A stretch of DNA of 64,000 nt, taken from contig NC_081841.1 of assembly GCF_963259705.1 (NCBI RefSeq), forward strand, positions 32,515,358-32,579,357, given 5' to 3'. Below the pieces are notes generated by a model. That model was not told where the DNA came from. It worked only from the letters and a program-made list of their open reading frames with translations, and ran no database searches. The stretch comes from Myotis daubentonii (Eukaryota; Chordata; Mammalia; Chiroptera; Vespertilionidae). Shown here piece by piece: positions 12,908-25,439 of the stretch. Numbering within the stretch: position 1 is the stretch's first letter; every line of letters begins with the position of its first letter. The position numbers and the translations under genes are program-made.

Positions 12908-13677
12908 CTATTAAAGAGAAAAAGAGGCTCAATTACCCTGGAGAAAAGAAAATCATCAACACCCACTCCGTTGTTCTTCTGATGGACTTGAGAGCTCATA
13001 CATCCTTGAACTTCCAATTATCTCTCGTCAAGTAGTGTGGCTTTTCCCCACCTCAGCAACCTAGACTCAGGTTAAGGGTCCTTAATGAGATTTCCTCTTA
13101 ACTAAAGTACATTGCACATTTTGTTCTCTTCCACATTTTATTTGCCTAGAATGTAAGGATGGTTTAATGCCCATGAATTCAAAAAGTTTTGGTTATTGAA
13201 TAGGATTTTGATAAAAGCTACTTGTGTGGTCTGACATAAGCACAGGACTGATTCCTCATCTGCAAATCAAAGGAACACCTTCTAAAATACTCCTTCACTT
13301 TGAAATTCTATGATTCTACAAGTATTCAGATTAATCAATGCTATATTATAACCATAATATTACATAGAAAAAAAAAAGACTTGTTATAAAATGATGCTAA
13401 GAGTTGCCCATGTTGCTTGCACCAAAGAACACTTCTTTCCTATGTTCTTTCACTTTGGATTACATGAAGTGAAAGGTCAACTATGTTCATCTAAAATTTA
13501 TGGCACACACCCTATGTGTCAGACATTGGAAAATTAAAGATTTAATGACCCAATTTTGGGGACACTTTGGTCACTGACAAGGGTATACAGTGTACGAAAA
13601 CCATGATGAGGATTCAGTGTTCCTGTAACAAGAAAGGCTATTGTGGTGACAGGTGAGGCATGTGGCAAAAAACTTGG

Positions 13678-13704
13678 GCATCTCTAATTTGTTTGGACTT
13701 CACT
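13678..13704 (+). repeat. 27-bp direct repeat, copy 1
   Basis: Starts GCATCTCTAATTTGTTTGGA and is identical over 27 bp to 14220-14246. The flanks differ. Confidence 0.9.
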
Positions 13705-14219
13705 CTGTGGTGATGGGGAGTCTTCACAGCAGTAGGTACTTACAGGATTTACTATTTGGGTTACAAATATTTCACCATCTGTTTAATGGTCAGTCCATGT
13801 CAAGAAAGGAAACTCTGGCAATTCAGAAGATGTTCTGAAGAAGGAGGAGGCTGGTGAACTAAAGACCAATTAAGAAGTTGCTGGAGTAGCTCAAGTGAAA
13901 ACAAAGAGAAAAAGACAATAAAATAGGCTAGGGCCTTGCAACCTTTGTTTTCTTTCACAGGAAGGGGAGCCGCCCACCTCAGGTTATGTGAAGAAGGGGC
14001 AGCATCTGAGAATGGAGCTGAGCTACAACTAGCAGAAGGAGTCTGGCCTGACATTTTGGCAGGGCTCATCATAAATATGTGAAACCAAAATTCTGAATAC
14101 TCAAATCCACAGGATTTTATGCAGCAACCAGTGTTATTAACCTTGCCTTCCATGAAAGGTGTGTTTCTCAAGTCCAAAGGAAGGGAAATGGCTCAAGTTT
14201 TCTTCATGGCCTTGATTCA

Positions 14220-14246
14220 GCATCTCTAATTTGTTTGGACTTCACT
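14220..14246 (+). repeat. 27-bp direct repeat, copy 2
   Basis: Partner of 13678-13704, with 515 bp between the two copies. No poly(A) or inverted ends were seen in the interval. Confidence 0.9.
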
Positions 14247-14440
14247 TCAGCAGCCTGCTGTAGCAATATTTCCTGAGCTCTGACAAATAGAGAAGTGATC
14301 ACAGCATTTTTAGGTGGAATCACTTTACCATAGAAGAAGTCATGGAAGCACATTGAACTGAGCTATCTTCTCCAGCAGAAATTCCCACTTCTCAACTTCC
14401 AAATAGGCTCTGCTTAGAAAATTTTAAATTTTTCATCCTT

Positions 14441-14650
14441 TTTAAAAAATTTTTTTATTGATTTAAGAGAGGAAGGGAGAGGAGAGATAGAAACATCAAT
14501 GATCAGAGAGAATTATTGATTGGTTGCCTCCTGCACTCCCCCTACTGGGGATAGAACCTGCAACTGGGGCATGTGCCTTGACCAGTAATCGAACTGTGAC
14601 CTTCCTGGTTCATAGGTCGATGCTCAACCATTGAGCCACACTTCCCAGGC
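14441..14650 (-). mobile_element. Ves SINE
   Basis: Full-length Ves pattern running from the TTTTTTTATTGATTT tail end to the head at GAGCCACACTTCCCAGGC. Confidence 0.88.
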
Positions 14651-14960
14651 AATCTTTCATCTTCTTAATTGCCCATCCCTATCTCTCCTCCTAAACAGTA
14701 ATTCTTTCTCAATAATGGAGACACACACTGCAGATAGTTTTCTTCTTTGTTTGAACAGTGGTTCTCAAACTATAGCTGGAATGATGTGGTATCACTTTCT
14801 GATGAGAGTTTTCCAGGGAGATGAATTTTTATCCAGCACTCCCTATTGATTGTGATATAAGTGTCCAGGGAATATACTTATTTAGAAGATCAAAGCCATT
14901 AACGTAATTTGTCTAGCTCTCAGCATCTATCCTTCAACACCTCTTTCTTTATATCTTCAA

Positions 14961-15277
14961 CTAGAGACCTGGTGCACGAAATTCGTGCACTAGGGGGGTC
15001 CCTCAGGCTGGTCTGCACCCTCTCACAGTCCTGCAACCATCAGTCGGACATCCTTAGTGCTGCTGCAGAGGCGGGAGAGGCTCCTGACACCTCCACTGCG
15101 CTCGCCAACCGTGAGCCTGGTTTCTGGCCGAGTGGTGCTCCTCTGTGTGGGAGTGCACTGACCACCAAGGGGCAGCTCCTGCATTGAGCATCTGCCCCCT
15201 GGTGGTCAGTGTGCATCATAGCGACCGGTTGTTCCGTAGTTTGATCAATTTGCATATTAGCCTTTTATTATATAGGA
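14961..15277 (-). mobile_element. HeliBat-type Helitron, 317 bp
   Basis: On the minus strand it starts TCCTATATAATAAAAGGCTA and ends with the GTGCACGAATTTCGTGCAC hairpin, then CCAGGTCTCTAG. It sits between A and T, and its interior is unrelated to the other copies. Confidence 0.9.
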
Positions 15278-16049
15278 TGACATCCTTGTTGCAATTCTAA
15301 GAGGAAGAAGTGGTCCCTCTTCCCCACTGTGTCATGGAACAAACTATTTCACAATTTCTAAAGAACTGTTGTTCAAAGTGGGTTTCCCCTCTTTAAAACA
15401 TCCATCTTCTCCACCTGTACTGAATTATCCCCTTCTGCCTTTCAAACACTGTTGGACCTTAATAAGAGAAAATTCTTCCCATGTCCATTCTGTTCTCAGA
15501 GATACATTCTAGGACACATTCCACCAGCAACATTCTAGAGCAGTTCGTATACTTCCAGTTGTTCCCTTTGTTTCCTTAAACAATTCCTTCCTTATTGCTG
15601 CGCCAAGTGACTCCTATTCCACAGGGCTCTGCTGGTTGATGGCACTTTCCCTATTTTTGCAGTGGACCACATACTAAGGTGAATTATAGACAGCTTCAAT
15701 ACAATCAGGGCAATTTATTTTCTGTTCCCTGTCTTAAAGCTGACTGATTATTCTTGAAGAGGGTAGTCTTCCTTCCTTGAGTTTTAACTTTGAAAAGGAA
15801 CACACATCTTAGATTTACTATATCTTAATTTTATTAACATTGTTTAAAAACCAGCCCATACTGTATATTGTATTGTATTACTTTTATCTACTCCATTCTT
15901 CAATAAATGGCATTATTTAACTCAATTTAATGCAATTTAATAACTATTTGTGGCATACTTATTATATTTAATGTTATCCTAATCAAGAGTTTAACAGAAA
16001 TGGTTTTGAATTTTACCAAATTATTATAAAATTAAATCAGAATTATAAA

Positions 16050-16165
16050 AGGGTGGTGTCCAGCTTATCTCTCCAGCCTCATAACTCAGCTACTCTTCAT
16101 GCCCTCACCCTATGTTCCAGTCATCCCTGTATGTGCACCTTTCCATTTTTTTGCATACATAAATC
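16050..16165 (+). mobile_element. L2 relic
   Basis: AGCTTATCTCTCCAGCCTCA and TATGTTCCAGTCATCC match internal L2 sequence. Confidence 0.5.
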
Positions 16166-16186
16166 CCTTGTTGCTCATCATTCATT

Positions 16187-16412
16187 TTTTTTTCTTTTTT
16201 CTAAATATATTTTTATTGATTTCAGAGAGGTAGGGAGAGGGAGAGAGAGACAGAAACATCAATGATGAGAGAGAATCATTGATTGGCTGCTTCCTGCACA
16301 CCCCCCTACTGGGGATTGAGCCGCAACCTGGACATGTGCTCGGACCAGAATCGAACACAGGACCCTTCAGTCCACAGGCCGACACTCTATCCACTGAGCA
16401 AAACCAGCCAGG
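16187..16412 (-). mobile_element. Ves SINE
   Basis: Flanked by an exact 14-bp duplication GCTCATCATTCATT (16173-16186 and 16413-16426). Confidence 0.93.
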
Positions 16413-16426
16413 GCTCATCATTCATT

Positions 16427-17215
16427 GTTGATGGAAATGCAAAATGGTACAGCCACTTTGAAAGACAGTTTGATGGTTTCTTACAAAATTAGACTTTACC
16501 ATGCAATCTAGCAATCACAATCCTTGGTATTTACCCAAAGGCGTTGAAACTGTATATCCACACAGAAACCTGTACAAGCATATTCATAATTGCCAAAACT
16601 TGGAGCAACCCAGATGTCCTTCAGTAGGTGAATGGATAGAAAAACTATTAAATCCATACAATGGATAGCTCAGCACTAAAAAGAAATGACCTATCAAGCC
16701 ATGACAAGACAGGAAGGAACATTAAATGCATGCTACTAAGTTAAAGAAGTCAATCTGAAAAGGCCACATACTGCATGATTCCAACTTAATGACATTCTGG
16801 AAAAGGCAAAACTATGGAGACAGTATAAAAATCAGTGGTTGCCCAGGGTTGGAAGGGAAGAATGAAATAAATATGTGGAGCACAGAGGGATTTTATGGCA
16901 GTGAAAAGATACTACATGATACTATAACAATGGAAATATGTCATTCATTATACACTTGTCCAAACCAACAATATGTACAACACCAAGAATGACCCATAAT
17001 GTAAACTAGGGACTTCGGGTGATTATAATGTGTCGATGTAGGTTCATCAATTATAACAAATGTACCACTCCGGTGTGGAGGCTGATAATGGCAGAGGCTG
17101 TGTGTGTGTGGATATGAGGTATATGGGAAATCTTCGTACTTTCCTCTCTCGATTTTGCTGCAAACGTAAAAGTGCTCTAAAAACATAGTCTTAAATAAAA
17201 ACCACATCATAGCTT
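16427..17215 (+). mobile_element. old L1 3' region
   Basis: Typical L1 blocks include TTTACCCAAAGGCGTTGAAA, TGGATAGAAAAACTATTAAA and TTGCCCAGGGTTGGAAGGGA, ending near TAAATAAAAACC. Confidence 0.75.
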
Positions 17216-17308
17216 CTTTACACAATAGCAATCACATTTTAGAAATATATAATAAAGATATATTATAAATTTAGAACTGCCAAGTCGGAGATGAGCAAAT
17301 TCCAAGGG

Positions 17309-17550
17309 CCAATATACATATTAAAATATGCACAAACAGACTGTTGAATCTCAGACAGAAGGCAGGGGAGGGTGGGTGGGAAGAGATCAACCAATGAACT
17401 TGTATGCGTATATATACATAACCCCTGGATATAGACAATGGGGTGGTGAGTGCCTGAGGGGTAGGGAGGACAGGAGTGGGCTGGAAGAGGTTTATGGGGG
17501 TGGAAGAAAGAGGATCTATGTAATACTTTCAATGATAAAGATTTTTTTAA
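17309..17550 (+). mobile_element. bat L1 3' end
   Basis: Contains AGAGATCAACCAATGAACTT, G-rich blocks and TGTAATACTTTCAATGATAA followed by an A-rich end. It is truncated at the 5' side. Confidence 0.72.
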
Positions 17551-17869
17551 AAGCTGACACTAGAAAAAATAAATTTATAAAATAAAATATGCACAATCAC
17601 AAGCATGAAATTTATACCAATTAAAACTACAGCAACCCCCCCCCCCCCAGTTTTCCACACACTGAATTGGTAAAAATTAAGAAGTATGTTAATAATTATT
17701 AGAAAAATGTGAAAAATGGGTACTTTCATGCTTCAAATAAGAGTATGAATTGTCACAGACAGTTCAGAAGGTGATTTGGCACTTTCAATATACACACCTC
17801 CTGGCCCAGCACTTCCATTTCTCAGCTGGCACCCTTGCTATGTACAGAGCAACCTCCCTCACTTCTCGT

Positions 17870-18112
17870 AAGTATTGACTCAAATGAAAGCCCTCAGAGA
17901 AGCCTTTTCTGACCTCATCTCTCCCCTTCGTTGCAGTGCTTCATAGTACCTGTCACTACATGACATTTTATTACATGTGCATGTCTTTGTTTATTGTTTG
18001 CGTCTTCTTGAATGTCCACAAGGAGAACTTTGTTTTGTTTACTGCTAAATCCTCAGCGCCAGGAAGGGTGCTGGGCACATGGCACTAAGACAAGATGCAT
18101 GAATGTTTGCTG
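17870..18112 (+). mobile_element. L2 3' end relic
   Basis: AGAAGCCTTTTCTGACCTCA, CTGTCACTACATGACATTTT and AATCCTCAGCGCCAGGAAGG, with the terminal GAATGTTTGCTGAA, are typical of L2. Confidence 0.78.
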
Positions 18113-18466
18113 AAGGACGCAGAAAGTCAGAAGCAACCTAGAAGTCTATCATGAAGGGAATAGCAAAACAGCTGTATCCAGACTATGGATACAAAGCAGT
18201 TCTCTTAATAACACAGCTCTATTTGTATTGAAATGGAAATATTTCCAAGACAAGATGTTATATGAAAAACAAAGAAATTCCATAATGACTACTGCAATTT
18301 GTATAGTGGATTATCATACCAGATAAAGATATATATTTTCTATAGTAACACATACATGTGTAAATACATGGGGAAAGGTTAGGATTCATATTAAGCTGAA
18401 AATAATGACTACCTATGGGGAGAGTAGGAAGTATGGGGGAGGGGGAAAGGGTCAAGGGAAGCTTTA

Positions 18467-18629
18467 TTTATTTATTTATTTGTCTTTATTTTTATTGTTG
18501 ACACTATTACAGATGTCCCCATTTCCCCCACTTTGCCTCCATCCACCCAGCCCTGGCCCTGCCTTCCCTCAGACCATTACCATGTTGTCTGTGTCCATGG
18601 ACTATGCATTTATGTTCTTTGGCTAATTG
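18467..18629 (-). mobile_element. bat L1 3' end, 5'-truncated
   Basis: Flanked by a 16-bp duplication GTCAAGGGAAGCTTTA (18451-18466; one mismatch at 18630-18645). A (TTTA)n tract marks the tail. Confidence 0.82.
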
Positions 18630-18837
18630 GTCAAGGGAAACTTTAGCTTCATCTGGAATGCTTTCATTTTTTAGAAGGTGAATACATTTATGAGTTACTT
18701 GTGTTATTAAATATTTCCCTTTGAAAAGTCAGGCACCTTAGTAGTCACATAAATGCAAAGCAAAATAATTGTGTTTCAAGTTTACTCTTTTCAACACAAT
18801 AACTTAGGACTATGTTGTAATTTTATTCTTTTACATT

Positions 18838-19039
18838 TAAAAAATATATTTTTATTAACTTCACAGAGGAAGGGAGAGGGAGAGCTAGAAACATCAATGA
18901 TGGGAGAGAATCATTGGTTGGCTGCTTCCTGCACACCCCCTACTAGGGATCGAACCCACAACCAGGCATATGCCCTTGACTGGAATTGAACCCAGGACCC
19001 TTCAGTCCACAGGCCAACTGAGCCAAACTGTATAGGGCT
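18838..19039 (-). mobile_element. Ves SINE, head deleted
   Basis: Ves pattern with a short deletion in the tRNA head (CCAACTGAGCC). Confidence 0.87.
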
Positions 19040-19568
19040 TAATTTTTTAATATTATTATATTGTTGTTTGTACCATATAAAGCACATTTACAAAAGATTC
19101 ATAAATGTGCAAGTTAATTAATCTCTTAAGCATATTTCATTTTTAAAGTTCACATCTACATAAAATATTTTTTTGATTTTTCTCTACAAGAACTCTTATT
19201 TGAACACTTCCCTTATTATTTACTTCCTGTTCAAAACTGTCAGTAATTTCCAGTGGCTTAACTCATTTCCTCATATTATTTACTTGCTTTTCTCATATTT
19301 TAGACCATTTGCCATGTTCATGGCTGCTCACTGTTATTTTTCTGTCTTTGCACAGCTGTTTGTTTACACAGCTGTTGCTTCCTTTTCCTCTGTCAATGAA
19401 CGTTAATTTTGTGTTGATTTACAAATCTTTCCTCCTCTGTACCTTCTTATCCTGTGGGAGTATCTCTTCCACAGGAGAATATTTTACCAGACTGCAAAAA
19501 ACATCATACCAAACTATTCCATTCATACACAGTACATGTTAAACTACGTCCTAAGAATGTAAACTTTT

Positions 19569-19793
19569 GCCCTAAGCAGTTTGGCTCAGTGGATACAGCG
19601 TTGGCCTGTGGACCGAAGGGTCCCAGGTTCGATCCTGGTCAAGGGTATGTACCTTGGTTGCGGGCACATCCCCAGTGGGAGGTGTGCAGGAGGCAGCTGA
19701 TCAATGTGTCTCTCTCATCGATGTTTCTAACTCTCTATCCCTTTCCCTTCCTCTCTGTAAAAAAAACAACAATAAAATATATTTGGGGGAAAA
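19569..19793 (+). mobile_element. Ves SINE
   Basis: A plus-strand copy with TGGCTCAGTGGATA (box A) and GGTTCGATCC (box B). It is flanked by a 16-bp duplication starting AAGAATG (19553-19568 and 19794-19809, one mismatch). Confidence 0.93.
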
Positions 19794-19944
19794 AAGAATG
19801 CAAACTTTTAAAATATTTATAGGATGGGCATTCCAAACTGAACTGGGATGCTTCTAAGAAGATAAAAATTTAAGACAATTCTTTCAGAGATGGATAAATC
19901 TGAACTTAATATAATTATCTCTTTAATTTTTATGGCTCATTTGC

Positions 19945-20065
19945 TGAGTTCCTTCAGAAAAAGCTAATGTCCTTTATCTTTGTGTTCCCTAAGCATAACA
20001 CTATACCTGATACAGTGTAGATATTCCCTGTGGAATGAATAAATGCATAAGGAATGAGTGAATGT
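19945..20065 (+). mobile_element. L2 3' end relic
   Basis: ACTATACCTGATACAGTGTA and the terminal GAATGAATAAATGCATAAGG fit L2. Confidence 0.55.
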
Positions 20066-20739
20066 CTAAGCGTCGTTGTAATTTTTCATAAAATGCATTT
20101 CATTCGTTTCATTTCAAAATATGCCACAGAAAAAAACATAAAATGATTTTTTAGGAATAATAAGATAATATGAGACACTTTTGGTTGCCTTCTTGTTTGT
20201 AAAGCAACATTTTCTTTCCATGGTTTTTATGCAAACTATTTCCTTGCCTTTAACCAGAAAATGGGTAATTAGAAACTGAATAGCACTCTGAAATATAAAT
20301 CTCTCACTAGATACCAATTCATTTTCTTGTAAACAGAATAAGGTAATTTTTGACAAACATCCAAGGATCATATAATCGTTTTTAATTTTATTTTCTCCAG
20401 GACAAATGAAGTTATGCTTGTTTTTCTGATAGGTGTTCTTTTATGGTTTCTCACTTTTATAGTTCTCAAAATAGCAATTATTCTTATTTCCCTAAATTTC
20501 ATTATGAACTTTAAGGAACACTAAACTTTAAAATCATATATTAATTCCTTTTGAGACATAAAATTAAGTGAGGTATATTCTAATCTGTGAATTTCAACCT
20601 TTAAGTAAAATAAAAGTATGTCAATGTTGACACAAAGCAATCACCTTGTATTTTAAAAAACAGATTGCATATTGGAAGCCCATTGATTTTGCCACATGTA
20701 TCTTACAAAATTTTCTAATATAGATGATGGTCTCAAAAT

Positions 20740-20965
20740 GTGGCTTCTAATAATAGAGAAGGTACTTTGAGAAGACTGCAAGTTCAGCCTCTTCCACAGG
20801 CAAACTACAACCTTCAGCAAGTTACTTCATCTCTTTATGCCCAATTTTCTCATCTGAAAAAAATGGAGGTACTAAGAGCACCTACTTATAGAGTTGCTGT
20901 AAGCACTGAATGACTTCATGTGTGCTGCTGCACTTAGAACAGTGCTGGCACATAAGAAGTCTTAT
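20740..20965 (+). mobile_element. MIR SINE relic
   Basis: CAGCAAGTTACTTCATCTCT, TTTCTCATCTGAAAAAAATG and AGAACAGTGCTGGCACATAA follow the MIR order. Confidence 0.8.
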
Positions 20966-20991
20966 AATTTTTGGCTTTCATCTAAAACTTC

Positions 20992-21027
20992 ACCATCATC
21001 ATCTTCATCACCATCATCATCATTACC
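20992..21027. repeat. (CAT)n microsatellite, imperfect
   Basis: CAT/ATC repeats with two interruptions, just after a MIR relic. Confidence 0.9.
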
Positions 21028-21039
21028 ATTCCTCTCCTC

Positions 21040-22859
21040 TGTGAAAAACCAAGTGATGAGAAATAAATTCTTAAAGAATTCTACAGAAATACACATTATC
21101 TCCAAGGGTGCCAGTTATAAATAAACAATTGAAAAAATACTTTCTAGGCAGGATATAGCTGGAGTGTGTTTATATATACATTACTAGAATACTGAGGTGA
21201 GTATAATTGTATGCTCATTTTTCATTGTTTTGTTGAAAATTTTTAATATGTGACTGTTATTCCAAGCTATCAGTAAACAGAAACGACAAGAAAAGAGTTA
21301 AGTGTAGGGGGTCAGAGAAAACGGTCAATTTCATGTAGTTTATCAGAGACTTATTTAAAGCAGAAAGAGACTATCAAAGAATCTCTTTTCTATAATAAAA
21401 AAACCTAAATATAAGCAAAGTTTTAGAAAACAATGAGATCTCTCCAAAATATTATAAAATGCACCATCCATTTTGTCACAAAGAATTGATCTGTGCCCTC
21501 CTAAATGTAATTTAAAGCAATTAATGAAACTATTTGCATGAACAGTTTTAATATACTGCACATTTATTCTAGGTATCGTTTTTTAATTATATATTCCATT
21601 ATTCAATCATAACTCATTTTAAAAATGTGCTGGTAAAATCTTTGTTATAAATCTAAATCATGTAGTGTTTTAAATTTATTATATTCCTAGGGTTAGAGTC
21701 GCTCTTTATTTCTCAACTGAAAAGTTAGAAAGTAACTTGAATTTCTCTACTGTGATACAAACTCAACAGAAACTGAAAACCTAGGAAGGGTGTGAAGGCA
21801 GGGATCCTTCTTCCCTCAGATCTGGGGAGTGAGAGGGGAGGCCAGCTGCTCTTAAGACCCAGGAGAGAGTGGAATGTGAGGACACTTGACCTCATGGTTC
21901 AGCCCACTGACTAAATCTGAGAAACAAAAGAGGACCTAATATTCCATCCATGCTGCCTTTGGCTGGGTGGCTTGGCAGGTTGAATGCTGGCTATTGCAAG
22001 CCAAAAGATAAAACTGATTTGGGGAGACTTCTAGATGAGAGCTTTTTAAAAAGGAAATCATCATTAACTAATCACGTACAAATCCCAAAAGCCATCAGAG
22101 GATGCATTTGATACCCATGAGAAAGCAGATGGGACCATCTCACTAGTATGTGCCACCTGTACCTTGCAAAGGCTACTTTTGCAGGCTGCCATGACATATC
22201 AGGGTTTCCATGATCTACCTGCAAGGAAACCCCTTGTATTTGGTGTGGTACAAAGAGATCATTATCGCAAAAACAGAATCAACTACTAGACTTGACTTTC
22301 ACATGAAGCTCCTAACCCATTTTGGGTGTGACCATTTGAGCAAAAGGGTATCATGCTAACTGGCAAATGTGCTCTGCTTCTGAAGATCAAGACAGGTTGC
22401 TGGTTTGTACATAATCACAACATGATAGGTCTCAAATTGTGATTGAAAAGGTTTGCATGAGAATTAAGCTCTGTAAAAGTTCTACAAAATGATTCCTGAA
22501 AACCTTGAATTTATAACTAACCAACCTCAAAAGCATATACTCAAGAACAGAAGGTCAACTCCAAGGTCTGGTTTATAACTCACATGGTGGGATATGATTC
22601 ATTCAAATACCACAATGAGGGAATTGGATAATTTTTAAATAACACTGAATTATAATCTTCTCTTTACAAAAGCAAAAAAGAAAATTGTACTTGTACAAAT
22701 ATGGAGCAACTGAAACATAAAGATAAGCACAAAGAAGTATGTTTGGCATATAGTAGTTCAAAATATATATGTTAAATATGAGAGAGAAAAGGAAAAATAA
22801 ATCAATAATCTCCCCATTCTACCATTCATCATTGACCTCTATTAACATACTGATTTCTA

Positions 22860-22860
<1 letters not shown>
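21040..22860. other. intronic stretch, nothing recognised
   Basis: AT-rich to mixed DNA. The part 21720-22640 has balanced composition and no repeat I can name, so it may be unique sequence. Confidence 0.4.

Positions 22861-22863
<3 letters not shown>

Positions 22864-22905
<42 letters not shown>
22864..22905. repeat. (CA)n microsatellite
   Basis: About 42 bp of uninterrupted CA. Confidence 0.97.
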
Positions 22906-22907
<2 letters not shown>

Positions 22908-23099
22908 CTTGTAGCAGGATTGAAATTTACACACAACTCCTGTTTGAAAAGGCTACTATTTTTTCTGCCTTACAGTGCCTTCATCTTATTCTGGTGCTCC
23001 CATTCTTGCTAATGGCATGAAAAAACCTTAAATTTGTCAATTAAAAGCAATTCAGTGTCTTTGAAGTAAAACAGTCTTTGGGGTGAATAGCACATCTAC

Positions 23100-23700
23100 T
23101 TAAAATGAAAACTCTGCCAGAGCTGGTTTTCCCGTCAGGAGATCTCTCCTCCTCCTCCTCACCTTCTGGCTCCTCCTAGAAATGGTGGATCCTTAGGTTG
23201 TCTCTAATGTGGTTGATCTTGTCTTGTCCTTCAGGTCCAGCACTGCTGTCCATGAACTGTGGCTGGTACCTCTGGTTCTTCTGGACACCAAGTTGGCTAC
23301 CACTACTGAAGTCAGTGGCCCCCTCTCTTGTCCCAGTAACTCATGGCTGCTTTTCCCAACCTTGGGCCCCTTCTTCTCCACTGGTACTTTTAGTGATTTT
23401 GTATCTTCTACTGGAAGTGTGGAATGTCATGGTTCCCAAAACATCCCATGCAGACTATATCACATACTGGCGATACCATCTCAAGCCTACTCCTGGGAAA
23501 TCCCTTCAGCCATATTTAATGTACCTCCCAGAACCAAGATGGACTCCACCTGAGCTGCTTGTCCTCTCAGACACCCAACCTGCTCATCACACCATCACTG
23601 CCCTAACTCTCCAATTTATCCCATCATCTGGGAAAAAGAAGAGGAGGAGTGGGGACAGATGGAAAAGGAAAGGAAAAGAGAGAACATGACAATAGAAAAC
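23100..23700. other. unassigned GC-richer segment
   Basis: Balanced-composition segment with open frames on both strands (163 codons on plus, 62 on minus). No product is recognised. It could be a decayed processed pseudogene or an old repeat. Confidence 0.3.
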
Positions 23701-24996
23701 AAAGGGACAAAAGGAAGAGAATGTTAATTTAAAATGCAAAAAAAAAAAAAAGGAAAGACAAAATCAGGCAATCAGAAGCTTGTGTGATACAGAGACTGAG
23801 ATACAAAGAGAGAAAAGGAACAAAAATCCCCCCCTCCCAATCACTGATCCCATTATTTTCTGTCACACTGAACAAAGATGGAGAGGGAAACAGCAAAGTG
23901 AAGAAAATAACAAAGAAGGAGATGAGGTGTTTCACTTGTTCTCTTCAACTTCAAGGACTAATCATATATTCATTTCATTTCACCTTCAATTCTCCCAAGT
24001 CATGAACTGCAAACATCCCCTAACAAACCTGAGGAGACTGCAAAGCAGTTGATTCTGTGGCTAGGTAAAAACAGAGCCCAAGAGGTAATTATATTACAGT
24101 TGTTGAAAACAGAGCATCTATTTCCATTTCTACTTGTGATCCAAGTAGATTACATCAGCTTTTAAAGTAAACCATTTTCTCTACTTACACCTATATTAGA
24201 TGCAAGGCACGTGGCGATTTCTGCCATTTCTATCTGTCTTTCGTCACTGTCTGTCTATAGTAAGAAGTATTTTGAGTAACACATTTTATGTTACATATAC
24301 ACAGCAGTCATTCTCCTCTCTCTAAAATAGGGTTAATAACATCATTCTTTGCTCACTATTCAAAAATGGAAAAGTAAACAAAAAACAGAGCAGTGCATAT
24401 ATTGGAACCTTCTTAAAAGCATGCCCTATAATCATTATGTATTAGGATAAGAGACCAAATATATGAAGGATGAATTAAGGAAAAGAGTTTATTTATATCT
24501 GTTATTGGGTTATTTTTATTTTCACATGTTAGTCTACACCTTTTGGCATCACCTTGCAGGGGTGTCTTGTAATAAGGTGGGGCAGTTAAGTCATCCCCCA
24601 GAATATCTGAGGAAAGTCACATGCTGGGTCATATGCTAAGTTGGGAAGCATGGTCCAGACAGCTGTTTAGCAATAAAAGCTGCCTCACAAGGAAGGATAA
24701 TAGGGACAAAAACGTTCACTCTACTTAGATAGTTCTATTCCAGGAAATGATTTAAATTAGAAAATTGCTAATTTTCCAAAAAGAAAATCTCTAATACCTA
24801 ACGAAGAGAAAAGACACTGAAAAATGAGTGGATTTTATCATAGTTGCTAAACAATAAAAATTATTCACTCCAAACTACCAATGGAATTTTAATTAAAAGC
24901 AGCATTCTATGAGAACATCCTATATAATAAAAGAGAAAAATGGTAATTGGCGTACGACGATACCCTTTTCATTGGCTAATCAGGGCTATATGCAAA

Positions 24997-25080
24997 TTAA
25001 CTGCCAACTATGATTGGCAGTTAACTGCCAACTATGATTGGCAGTTAACTGCCAACTAAGATTGGCAGTTAACTGCCAAC
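24997..25080. repeat. 24-bp tandem repeats forming hairpins
   Basis: Three and a half copies of a unit with TTAACTGCCAA at one end; TTGGCAGTTAA, its exact complement, starts six bases further on. Each repeat can fold into an 11-bp stem with a 6-base loop. The third copy has one substitution. Confidence 0.9.
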
Positions 25081-25439
25081 AAGATGGCGGTTAATTTGCA
25101 TATGTAGGCACAATGCAGGGAGGCGAAAGGGAAAGCAGGAAGAAGCCCCCTGCCACTGACAGTGATGGGAAACCCAGGGGGGAGCTAAGAGCTGGGGGGC
25201 AGGGCAAAGGCCTTTGCCCTGCCCCCCAGCTATGATCAGAGAATCAGGCGCCTTTGCCGCCCTGGCCAGTGATAGCAGGAAGTAGGGGTGGAGCCAGCGA
25301 TGGGAGCTGGACATGGTCGAAGCTGGCAGTCCCAGGAGCTAGGGGTCCCTTGCCTGGGCCTAAAGTGGAGCCCATGATCGCGGGGCCACTGCAGCTGCGG
25401 GTCCCCGCTGCCCGGGCCGGATGCCTAGGCCAGAGGTGT

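Noticed and set aside
12908..13017. Extension of the ST8SIA1 frame upstream of the last exon
   Set aside because: A good acceptor and exact phase at 12907 show this part is intron.
14757..14850. Possible hAT end (CAGTGGTTCTCAAACT)
   Set aside because: Only one end is seen; too short and decayed to call an element.
19569..19650. Possible tRNA gene (box A and box B present)
   Set aside because: It is the tRNA-derived head of a Ves SINE with a SINE body, tail and target duplication.
24997..25080. CRISPR-like array
   Set aside because: Units are contiguous with no spacers, and this is a mammalian Helitron.
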